In this document: piece after piece, positions 1-6,986 of the stretch
Position numbering within the stretch: the first letter of the stretch is position 1
How the letters are laid out: every line of letters begins with the position of its first letter
NCBI GenBank assembly: GCA_017472285.1
Contig: JAFUQQ010000067.1
Location: forward strand, 1-44,804
From: Clostridia bacterium
GTDB lineage: Bacteria; Bacillota; Clostridia; Oscillospirales; CAG-272
Direction of reading: 5' to 3'
Length of the DNA: 44,804 nucleotides
Translations under genes and position numbers: made by a program
The notes under the pieces: generated by a model
The model's database searches: none
What the model saw: only the letters and a program-made list of their open reading frames with translations
Told to the model about the DNA's origin: nothing

Positions 1-35
1 ATAATCAAAGCAAAAAAGGTGATAATGGTGACAAA

Positions 36-85
36 ACCTCATCCGTCAGCTTCGCTGCCACCTTCCCCAAAGGTGAAGGCCTTGG
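36..85. repeat. Dispersed palindromic repeat element (REP/MITE-like)
   Basis: Non-coding GC-richer patch in AT-rich surroundings, with two short hairpins: CAGC-TTC-GCTG near 47-57 and CCTTC...GAAGG near 61-79. It resembles small dispersed palindromic repeats common between genes of gut Clostridia; that assignment is from general knowledge. The 13-mer CCTTCCCCAAAGG recurs in the hairpin at 38240-38278, which supports a dispersed family. Bases 1-35 and 86-166 show nothing else that can be supported. Confidence 0.5.
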
Positions 86-166
86 CAAAATCTTCATTTT
101 AGTTTTCTACATGAATTTTCATCGAACTCACATTAAAATAAATAATTTTATTGAGAGGAAGATTAT

Positions 167-1003
167 ATGTTTAAAATGGAAAATATCAAAAAATATCAGG
201 ATTTTTTGCTTGAAGAAGAAAAATCGGAAGCAACTATTGAAAAATATATGCGTGACATCAAGGCATTTGCGATATTTGCAGAGGGTAGAACGCTTTGCAA
301 GACATTGGTTTTGGAATATAAATCTGTGATTATGGAGAAGTATTCACTCAGAAGTGTCAATTCGATGCTTTCATCCTTGAATCGTTATTTTGATTTTTGT
401 GAGCGGTATGATCTGAAAGTCAAACATATAAAAATTCAAAGACAGATTTTTTTATCGAAAGAGAAGGAGCTGACAAAAGCGGAATATGAACGCCTTTTGG
501 AAACGGCAAAAAACAAGAAAAATGAGAGATTGTATTTGCTGATGCAAACGATTTGTGCTTGCGGTATTCGTGTTTCGGAATTGAAATTTATTACAGCAGA
601 GGCAGTTTTCTGTGGTTTTGCAGAGATTTCTTGCAAAGGAAAACGGAGAACCGTTTTCTTGCCGAATCAATTATGTAAAATTTTGAAGAATTATATAAAA
701 AAACAAAAAATAAAAAGCGGTTCTGTTTTCATTACGAAAAACGGAACCCCGCTTGATAGGTCGAATATATGGTCAGATATGAAAAAACTTTGCTGTATGG
801 CAAATGTTTCGGAAAAGAAAGTGTTTCCGCATAATCTGCGTCATCTTTTTGCACGAACACATTATAGTTTACAAAAAGATATTGTACGTCTTGCAGATAT
901 TCTTGGACATACCAATGTAAATACAACACGCATTTACACGATGGAAAGCGGAGAAATTCATCGCAGACAGATGCAACGATTGGGACTTTTATTTACCACG
1001 TAA
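167..1003 (+). CDS. Tyrosine recombinase (phage-integrase family), probable DNA invertase
   Basis: A 278-residue site-specific recombinase with an N-terminal SAM-like core-binding domain (about 1-90) and a C-terminal catalytic domain (about 100-278). The catalytic set is visible: Arg135 in CGIRVSEL, Lys157/159, His222-x-x-Arg225 in HNLRH, His248 in GHTN and the nucleophile Tyr257 in RIYTM. The size is right for a XerC/D- or invertase-type enzyme. The start at 167 has GAGAGGAAG just upstream. The last codons and the TAA stop (1001-1003) lie inside an inverted repeat whose partner is 230 bp downstream and flanks a promoter, so the likely job is promoter inversion rather than phage integration. 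No other phage gene or tRNA attachment site is seen. The family call is sure; the inversion role is inferred from context. Confidence 0.93.
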   Translation: MFKMENIKKYQDFLLEEEKSEATIEKYMRDIKAFAIFAEGRTLCKTLVLEYKSVIMEKYSLRSVNSMLSSLNRYFDFCERYDLKVKHIKIQRQIFLSKEKELTKAEYERLLETAKNKKNERLYLLMQTICACGIRVSELKFITAEAVFCGFAEISCKGKRRTVFLPNQLCKILKNYIKKQKIKSGSVFITKNGTPLDRSNIWSDMKKLCCMANVSEKKVFPHNLRHLFARTHYSLQKDIVRLADILGHTNVNTTRIYTMESGEIHRRQMQRLGLLFTT

Positions 1004-1018
1004 TCGGCATTATGTGGT
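995..1018 (+). repeat. Left inverted repeat of an invertible segment (recombination site)
   Basis: A 24 bp site matching the reverse complement of 1228-1251 at 23 of 24 positions. It is itself an imperfect palindrome: 10 bp arms (ACCACGTAAT / ATTATGTGGT) around a CGGC centre. It contains the stop codon of the recombinase gene. The layout fits a tyrosine-recombinase core site, with two protomer-binding arms around a short crossover region. Confidence 0.88.
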
Positions 1019-1044
1019 ATTTGATATATCCACATACATAATGA

Positions 1045-1073
1045 ATTATATCATTAATATAATATTATGTCAA
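1045..1073 (-). promoter_or_regulatory. Perfect sigma-A promoter inside the invertible segment
   Basis: On the minus strand the sequence reads TTGACA (1073-1068), exactly 17 bp, then TATAAT (1050-1045). It currently fires leftward, across the left repeat and antisense into the recombinase gene. After inversion it would drive the surface operon that starts at 1297. Confidence 0.9.
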
Positions 1074-1101
1074 TAGATAAATAAAAAAATCCATAACCCA
1101 A

Positions 1102-1144
1102 AGACCAATGAATTGAAAAAAATTTTTTCATTGGTCTGTTTTTT
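1102..1144 (+). terminator. Rho-independent terminator inside the invertible segment
   Basis: An 11 bp stem (AGACCAATGAA, 1102-1112, with TTCATTGGTCT, 1127-1137) is followed by GTTTTTTG. As oriented it ends recombinase transcription before the surface operon. After inversion it would lie upstream of the promoter, insulating the two units. Confidence 0.85.
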
Positions 1145-1227
1145 GCGCACGGAATTTTTATTCAATCATATTTTTTTGTTTTTTTCTTAAAATTGCCTTG
1201 GCCATTGCATGAAATATCAATATATCT

Positions 1228-1251
1228 ACCACATAATGCCGATTATGTGGT
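1228..1251 (-). repeat. Right inverted repeat of an invertible segment (recombination site)
   Basis: Partner of 995-1018, with perfect 10 bp palindromic arms (ACCACATAAT / ATTATGTGGT) around a GCCG centre, the inverse of the left site's CGGC. The palindrome extends outward with one mismatch to 1215-1264 (arms beginning TATCAATATATC). In the ON state this site would be transcribed in the leader of the 1297 gene. Confidence 0.88.
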
Positions 1252-1296
1252 GGATATATTGATAGACAATATTTTTGAAGATTGTGAGGAAAAACA

Positions 1297-3210
1297 ATGA
1301 CAAAAGGAAAGTTTTTGAAGGTTATCGCTGCACTTTTGGCGGTTGCTTTGTTTGCGGGATCTTTTGCATCCTGTTCCCAAGGGGAAACAGGTGCTACGGG
1401 TAAATCCGCATATGAGCTTGCTGTTGAAAATGGTTATACAGGAACAGTGACCGAATGGCTTGCATCTCTTGTTGGTGAAGCAGGTGAAACCGGTGCAGAC
1501 GGTAAAGACGGTAAAGACGGTGTTGACGGTATTGCTGGCACAAACGGTAAATCTGCATACGAGATTGCTGTTGAAAAAGGTTATACCGGTACAGAAGAAG
1601 AATGGCTCGCATCTTTGATCGGTGCGCAAGGCGCAAAAGGTGAAAAAGGTGATAAAGGTGCCACCGGTAGTAAAGGTGCTGCTGGTAAAAACGGTAAATC
1701 TGCATATGAACTTGCTGTTGAAAACGGCTTTAAAGGAACACTTGCCGAATGGCTTACATCTCTTGTCGGCAAAGACGGTGTAAACGGTACGAACGGTAAA
1801 GACGGTACAGATGGTAAAGACGGTGCTAATGGTAAGTCAGCGTATGAACTTGCTGTTGAAAACGGTTTTGAAGGCACACTTCCTGAATGGCTCGCATCTC
1901 TCGTAGGTAAAGATGGTTCAGCATCTGCGAAAGGTGAAGATGGTAAGTCTGCATATGAACTTGCTGTTGAAAATGGCTACACAGGTGACGTTCAGACATG
2001 GCTTGCATCTCTTGTCGGCAAAGATGGTGTAAACGGTACTGACGGTAAAGATGGCGCAAACGGTAAATCCGCATACGAACTTGCTGTTGAAAAAGGTTAT
2101 ACCGGTACGGAAAATGAATGGCTTGAATCTCTTGTGGGCGCAAAAGGCGATAAAGGTGATGACGGTACATCTATCACCAATGTTCAGATCGTAGACGGTA
2201 AACTTATCGTTTCTTTGTCCAATGGCGAAGTGATTACTGCAGGTAATGTAGGTACATCTTCCGGTACAGGTGAAGGTGGCAAAGATGGTGTTGGTATTGC
2301 TAATATGATTATCAATGATGAAGGACATTTGGTCGTAACACTTACCGACAATACAGTTCTTGATCTTGGTAACATCAAGGGTGACACAGGTGCGACCGGT
2401 GCTCAGGGTCCTCAAGGTGAAAAAGGCGAAAAAGGTGACACAGGTGCGACCGGTGCTCAAGGACCTCAGGGTGAAAAAGGCGACAAGGGCGACACAGGAC
2501 GTGGCATTAAGAATATTTGGCTCGATGAAAACCTTCACCTTTGGGTAGAATATGATGACGGAAGTGCTCCCGTTGATCTTGGTTACGTTGGTGTTTCTAC
2601 ATCTGATCCCGATCCAACTCCCATTACATATACCGTAGTTTTTGTTGATTATAACGGTACAGAACTCAAAACCGAAACAGTTGAAAGCGGAAATGCGGCA
2701 ACTGCTCCCGCTGTTCCCACAAGAGATGGTTATAAATTTATCGGTTGGGACAAGGACTTCGATAATGTTACAAGCGATTTGACTGTGACAGCGAAGTATG
2801 AGGAGATTACAAATCCTACGATTATCGTTTCCAGCTTGTCGGCACATGCTGGAGATACGGTAGAGGTTACTGTGGTATTAAATAACAATCCCGGAGTTGT
2901 TGGTGCATCATTTACACTTACTTATGATTCAGATTTAATTTTGACAAAAGCCACTGAGGGTGAAGCTTGGTCTACGCTTATGTCTACAATGCCTGGTGAA
3001 TACACTTCTCCTTGTAATTTTGGTTGGGATGGTGTTAAAGCAGAGGATGATTCAAATGGAATTGTTTTAACCTTAACATTCAAGGTAGCTGATGATGCCG
3101 CAACAGGAAACTACGCTATTGCTATTACATACGCAAACGGTAATATTTTTGATGGAAATATGAATCCTGTAACCTTTGACATCATCAACGGCAAGATCTC
3201 CGTTTCTTAA
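1297..3210 (+). CDS. Collagen-like repeat lipoprotein with InlB-type repeat and C-terminal cohesin
   Basis: A 637-residue surface protein. An N-terminal export signal ends in a lipobox-like FASC (Cys26), so lipid anchoring outside the membrane is likely. Collagen-type Gly-x-y runs then alternate with six copies of a ~25-residue KSAYELAVENGY...EWLASLVG unit starting near residues 35, 84, 133, 179, 216 and 256. A further Gly-x-y block lies near 365-405. An InlB B-type repeat (about 445-503, ending GYKFIGWDKDF...VTAKYE) follows, then a cohesin domain (about 506-637, with AGDTVEVTVVL, GASFTLTYD and GNYAIAITY). GTGAGGA at 1284-1290 supports the ATG at 1297. It is first of three same-strand genes and lies directly downstream of the invertible promoter, so expression is probably phase-variable. 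The likely role is a flexible stalk displaying a dockerin receptor. Its binding partner is inferred. Confidence 0.88.
   Translation: MTKGKFLKVIAALLAVALFAGSFASCSQGETGATGKSAYELAVENGYTGTVTEWLASLVGEAGETGADGKDGKDGVDGIAGTNGKSAYEIAVEKGYTGTEEEWLASLIGAQGAKGEKGDKGATGSKGAAGKNGKSAYELAVENGFKGTLAEWLTSLVGKDGVNGTNGKDGTDGKDGANGKSAYELAVENGFEGTLPEWLASLVGKDGSASAKGEDGKSAYELAVENGYTGDVQTWLASLVGKDGVNGTDGKDGANGKSAYELAVEKGYTGTENEWLESLVGAKGDKGDDGTSITNVQIVDGKLIVSLSNGEVITAGNVGTSSGTGEGGKDGVGIANMIINDEGHLVVTLTDNTVLDLGNIKGDTGATGAQGPQGEKGEKGDTGATGAQGPQGEKGDKGDTGRGIKNIWLDENLHLWVEYDDGSAPVDLGYVGVSTSDPDPTPITYTVVFVDYNGTELKTETVESGNAATAPAVPTRDGYKFIGWDKDFDNVTSDLTVTAKYEEITNPTIIVSSLSAHAGDTVEVTVVLNNNPGVVGASFTLTYDSDLILTKATEGEAWSTLMSTMPGEYTSPCNFGWDGVKAEDDSNGIVLTLTFKVADDAATGNYAIAITYANGNIFDGNMNPVTFDIINGKISVS
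1399..2140 (+). repeat. Six in-frame tandem-type DNA repeats within the collagen-like gene
   Basis: Units of about 75 bp begin at 1399, 1546, 1693, 1831, 1942 and 2062, each starting GGTAA(A/G)TC(C/T/A)GC and separated by Gly-x-y codons. Spacings of 147, 147, 138, 111 and 120 bp are all multiples of three, so slippage or recombination would keep the reading frame. Confidence 0.85.
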
Positions 3211-3216
3211 ATCAAA

Positions 3217-3250
3217 CAAGCGAAATGTGTTTTTTAGCACATTTCGCTTG
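3217..3250 (+). terminator. Intergenic hairpin, weak terminator or processing site
   Basis: A perfect 13 bp stem (CAAGCGAAATGTG, 3217-3229, and CACATTTCGCTTG, 3238-3250) with an 8 nt loop lies 7 bp after the collagen-like gene. No clean T-tract follows, so readthrough into the next gene is likely. It may set the ratio of the first to the later proteins. Confidence 0.55.
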
Positions 3251-3282
3251 CTCATATATTTTAATAAAGAGGAGGCTTATTT

Positions 3283-6200
3283 ATGAAAATTGGAAACAGG
3301 ATTTTAAGTTTTTGTCTTGCAATCGTGTTCTTTGTTTCGGTATTCGCAGTATTTCCGCCGATGGAAGTCAGGGCGGCGAACACTAAACCGACTGCGGTTA
3401 CAGTAAAAGTATCTAATATAACCGATAATTCTATAACTATATGCGGAAAAATCACCGCCAATGGTGGTGCTGTAATAACTGAATATGGCTTTTGCTATGG
3501 TTTAGAAGGCGGAAGTAAAACAGAATATAAAGTCTTTAAAGGAAGTTTGGAAAAAGGGAAAATCGTTACGTTTACTATTTCAAATTTAAAACCGGGAGAT
3601 GCAATTTGGTATGAATTTTATGCCAAAAATAGTGTTGGGGAAAGCAAGGGTAAAATGATGTTCTCCGAAATTCCGGAAGAAGAATTTGAGATTTCTGAAG
3701 ATGAACTTGAGTTCGATGCTGAAGGCGGGAAGGATACTTTTTACGTTTATTCATCGAACAGTTGGTCAATTTCTGACGATCAATCTTGGATTTCTGTTTC
3801 TCAGACAAGTGGCAGCAGTGATAAACAAATTACTGTAACTTGTAAAGAAAATACAACGGCGAAAGATCGTGATGGTACGATTACGGTAACCAATAAATCG
3901 ACGAAGGAAAAATTGACGATTGATGTGTATCAAGAAGCGGCAGAATTAGAAACAGAATTTGATTTTTCCGAATTTGAAATCAGCGAAGAAGTTGTTCTTG
4001 GTGAAGATTTGACTTGGGAAGGATATGTTTATATCGAAAACGATGTTTTTGATAATGTAACTATTTCTTTGAAAAAGGTATCAGATGGTAATTATATCTA
4101 TTATCGAAAGACCAGTGTTGGTGGAACAAAATTTGATACTGAAAAAATTTTGAACGGTAGTATTACTACTGGCAAAAAAGCACCGTCAGGTCATCAGTTA
4201 GATAGCAACGGCGAGTGGTATACATATAATAATTTTGCAATTGATGAGGCGGGCGAATATTTGCTTTATATTACTGCCTCCGGTAAAAATACAGGCGAAT
4301 ATGAAAAGAAAGAATATAGCTTTACTGTAACAGAACCTGAGGAAAAAGATCCGCCCGAGGTTGAATTGGATGTAAATCCTACGACCATTACTCTTGGTGA
4401 AAGTTTTACATATTCAGGTACAGCATATGGAAACGATTATGATTTGAATACCGTAACGGTAGGTATTTCTTATTTTACAAGTGAAAGTAATTATGAACGG
4501 GAAATCGGGGAATCTGTATATTTAAGAAATACAGGTCTTTCCAAAGAAGAATTTTCTGTCAGTGGAACAATTGAAACAGGTTTCGGTAAATCTATAAAAG
4601 GCACAGATAACGTAAGCTCTAAAGAAGTTATCCTGCCTACGGATAGAGCAGGTATTTATACAGTCACATTGCATGGATATTCAGAAGAATATGGCACAGA
4701 TGTTGAGGTTCATGTAAAAATTTATGTGAATGATGTTTCTTCCAAAACCGTCGGCGACCTTGACGGCGACGGAGCAATCACGAACAAAGACCGTTTCATT
4801 CTCAATCGTTATCTTGAGAAAATGACAGGATATACAAGCATTGATAAGAATGTTGCAGATATCAATGGTGATGGCGATGTAACAGCGGCGGATGCAGACT
4901 ATTTGACCCGTCATCTCGCAGGTTGGCTTGGTTACGAAAAACTTCCTGAACCGCCGATTTCCGGTGTTTGTACGCATGGAAATAGCATTCATGTTTACAA
5001 ATCCACCATTTTTGTAAACAATAAGATCAAGACGAATGCGAAACATTATTACTATCATATCTGGGACGTTGTTTGCCAAGATTGCGGTGAGACCGTCAAT
5101 ACTATTCAAGATGAGAAAATGGGCGAAAAAGCGCATGAGTTTAATGCGGATGGTGTTTGTTCTTGCGGTGCGATTGACACATCCGGCTATAAATCTTGGA
5201 CAGGTATCAATGCGACAAACAAACGTGTTTCTGTTTATGATACGCCGTATTCCACAGACGGTTCTTATGGTCAGCTTTTCGTTGATGAACAAGTAACTGT
5301 TTTGGGTAAAAAAGCAGGTCGTTATTTGGTTCAGTATGCCATTAAAGGCGGTACAAAACAAGGTTATGTTCCGGCAAATGCGATTAAAACATATTCTTCT
5401 AATGCAAGTGAACAATATTCGATTCAATTCACATTTGAAACAATCACATTGCCTGTATCGGGTAGAGAAGTACTTTTGATTCCGAAAAATAGTTCTGCAA
5501 CATATGAATTGTATCAAGGTAAAACAAAAATTGCAGTGGATAAATCGAAACTGAAAATTGATTTTCAAAATCAAAGTGCTTGCTCTTACGATACCGCAAA
5601 GATTGAAGGCCACGAGGGTGGCTTCGGTACACTGGCAGTATCGTATACGGTGAATGGAAAAACATATCATTTGCAATGCCCTGATTTTTATATCGTTGCA
5701 GATTCTGCAAGTCAAAAACATTTATTCTCTCAAGATGAGAAAGACTATATCAGAATGGCTTTAGATATATATTTCTCACAGAATATGATCAATGTTCCTT
5801 ATGAACTTTATTTTTCTGGATGGGAAAATTTTTGGTTGTGTGTAGAGGAACTTGACAAGATAGTAACATCTTTGGATGCACATACAAATGATTATGCAAG
5901 TATTTTGGAAAGATTTATTGAAGAATATGCGGTAAGACCCGAAGTAGCAAAGTTAACAACGGATGAGCAAGATAAATTGCTTGGCTTAACTGTTGGTGAA
6001 TATTTGGATGTATTCATATATATAGCAACATATGAGAAAGATGCATTAGCAAATATTCAAGTCGCTTCTCAACTGAAAGACTTGATTGTATCCATTGAAA
6101 AATTATCTAAAACAGCAGCAACATCTATGGATGACCTAAAGCAATTGTTGTGCAATTTAAGAGATATCTTCAGGCATGAAGGATTCAAAGAAATGTTAAA

Positions 6201-6966
6201 GGCGTTTCCTAAATTGCAGGAACTCACCAAGAAAAGTATAAAGAATGGGTTGCCTACTGATTTATTAGGAAACAAACTTACTGCACTTGTTAAAAGTTCG
6301 AAATTTTGGAAGGTTGTCGATGGAGTATTCGAAAAGCTTGATGTTGCAGGTACAGTGATAGAAGCTGGAATGCAATATATCGAATTTACGGTGACCGTTT
6401 TTGGTAACTGGGAAAGACACAGAGAATTTCTATCTGCTATGCTTGTTGCCATAGATTCTATTCCTGAAGAAAACAGAAAAGCAATCAAAGAATATGACAT
6501 ATTAAGAGAATCTGTTGTCAAATTGCTTGATAAATATGATGAAAACTTTGGCAAGAGATTGGTGACTGCAGCAATCGAGTGTAAGAAAGATTTAGCTGTT
6601 ATAGGATTGAAATTTTTGTTAGGACATTTTTGCCCTGGTGCAGCAGCTATATTAGCACTTGCTCAACTTGGTGCAGGTTTATCCGATGTTAGAGAAGAAG
6701 CAGATGTTAATAGAATGATTCAGTTTTATGTTATTTTGCGCGAAGGTGTAATGAATAATTTTGAAACTCTTTATGAAGAGGGTGAAACATTTTCGACTAT
6801 TTATTCATTTGGAGATGATTTGACATATTTGTTTTTGAAGATGGCAGTATGTGCAAATGATTGGACTCAATATGTGAGTGATAGAGATTATTCAAAGGCA
6901 GAAAAGAAAATTTTTGAAAACAATATTAAAACTATTGAAAACAAGTTCAAATGTTATCTTCATTAA
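3283..6966 (+). CDS. Large secreted multidomain protein with Fn3-like, BACON, dockerin and SH3-like domains
   Basis: 1227 residues. A signal peptide (about 1-31, ending VRAA) is followed by an Fn3-like domain (35-130), a BACON-type domain (135-222, with WSISDDQSWISVSQTSG) and two Ig-like domains (about 226-350 and 359-484). A type I dockerin (490-550) has two calcium loops, GDLDGDGAITNKD and DINGDGDVTAADAD. Then come a Cys/His-rich segment (563-628, with CQDC and CSC) and an SH3-like domain (about 638-706). The last ~410 residues are mainly helical, contain a hydrophobic stretch (GLKFLLGHFCPGAAAILALAQL) and match no family I recognise. GAGGAGG upstream supports the start. The dockerin should let it dock on the cohesins made by the two neighbouring genes, delivering the C-terminal domain to the surface. 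It probably shares their transcript. Confidence 0.83.
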   Translation: MKIGNRILSFCLAIVFFVSVFAVFPPMEVRAANTKPTAVTVKVSNITDNSITICGKITANGGAVITEYGFCYGLEGGSKTEYKVFKGSLEKGKIVTFTISNLKPGDAIWYEFYAKNSVGESKGKMMFSEIPEEEFEISEDELEFDAEGGKDTFYVYSSNSWSISDDQSWISVSQTSGSSDKQITVTCKENTTAKDRDGTITVTNKSTKEKLTIDVYQEAAELETEFDFSEFEISEEVVLGEDLTWEGYVYIENDVFDNVTISLKKVSDGNYIYYRKTSVGGTKFDTEKILNGSITTGKKAPSGHQLDSNGEWYTYNNFAIDEAGEYLLYITASGKNTGEYEKKEYSFTVTEPEEKDPPEVELDVNPTTITLGESFTYSGTAYGNDYDLNTVTVGISYFTSESNYEREIGESVYLRNTGLSKEEFSVSGTIETGFGKSIKGTDNVSSKEVILPTDRAGIYTVTLHGYSEEYGTDVEVHVKIYVNDVSSKTVGDLDGDGAITNKDRFILNRYLEKMTGYTSIDKNVADINGDGDVTAADADYLTRHLAGWLGYEKLPEPPISGVCTHGNSIHVYKSTIFVNNKIKTNAKHYYYHIWDVVCQDCGETVNTIQDEKMGEKAHEFNADGVCSCGAIDTSGYKSWTGINATNKRVSVYDTPYSTDGSYGQLFVDEQVTVLGKKAGRYLVQYAIKGGTKQGYVPANAIKTYSSNASEQYSIQFTFETITLPVSGREVLLIPKNSSATYELYQGKTKIAVDKSKLKIDFQNQSACSYDTAKIEGHEGGFGTLAVSYTVNGKTYHLQCPDFYIVADSASQKHLFSQDEKDYIRMALDIYFSQNMINVPYELYFSGWENFWLCVEELDKIVTSLDAHTNDYASILERFIEEYAVRPEVAKLTTDEQDKLLGLTVGEYLDVFIYIATYEKDALANIQVASQLKDLIVSIEKLSKTAATSMDDLKQLLCNLRDIFRHEGFKEMLKAFPKLQELTKKSIKNGLPTDLLGNKLTALVKSSKFWKVVDGVFEKLDVAGTVIEAGMQYIEFTVTVFGNWERHREFLSAMLVAIDSIPEENRKAIKEYDILRESVVKLLDKYDENFGKRLVTAAIECKKDLAVIGLKFLLGHFCPGAAAILALAQLGAGLSDVREEADVNRMIQFYVILREGVMNNFETLYEEGETFSTIYSFGDDLTYLFLKMAVCANDWTQYVSDRDYSKAEKKIFENNIKTIENKFKCYLH

Positions 6967-6986
6967 ATAATCGGAGGCAATAATTT

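Larger units (their letters stand above)
995..1251. other. Invertible promoter segment (inverton), OFF orientation
   Basis: Two 24 bp inverted repeats enclose about 209 bp (1019-1227) that carries one strong promoter pointing left and one terminator, with no gene. It lies directly between a tyrosine recombinase gene and a surface-protein operon. Recombination between the repeats maps position p to 2246-p. The promoter boxes would then sit at about 1173-1178 and 1196-1201 on the plus strand, giving a start near 1208 and a leader of about 89 nt before the ATG at 1297. In the orientation given here no comparable promoter faces the downstream gene, so the operon is predicted to be silent. Confidence 0.85.

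Noticed and set aside
167..1003. Integrase of a prophage or integrative element
   Set aside because: No tRNA, direct attachment repeats or other phage or conjugation genes are visible, while an inverted-repeat pair with a promoter lies right next to it.
1399..2140. Regularly spaced repeats resembling a CRISPR-like array
   Set aside because: All units and spacers are in one open reading frame as Gly-x-y and KSAYEL codons, the spacings vary, the repeats are not palindromic and no cas gene is present.
1243..2847. Long antisense reading frames on the minus strand under the collagen-like gene
   Set aside because: They arise from the low-complexity Gly/Asp/Lys codon pattern of the plus-strand gene and have no ribosome sites or recognisable protein features.
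4681..5721. 346-codon minus-strand reading frame within the dockerin protein gene
   Set aside because: It mirrors the plus-strand gene, whose domains are clear. The antisense product is Cys/Ile/Arg-rich with no recognisable fold.
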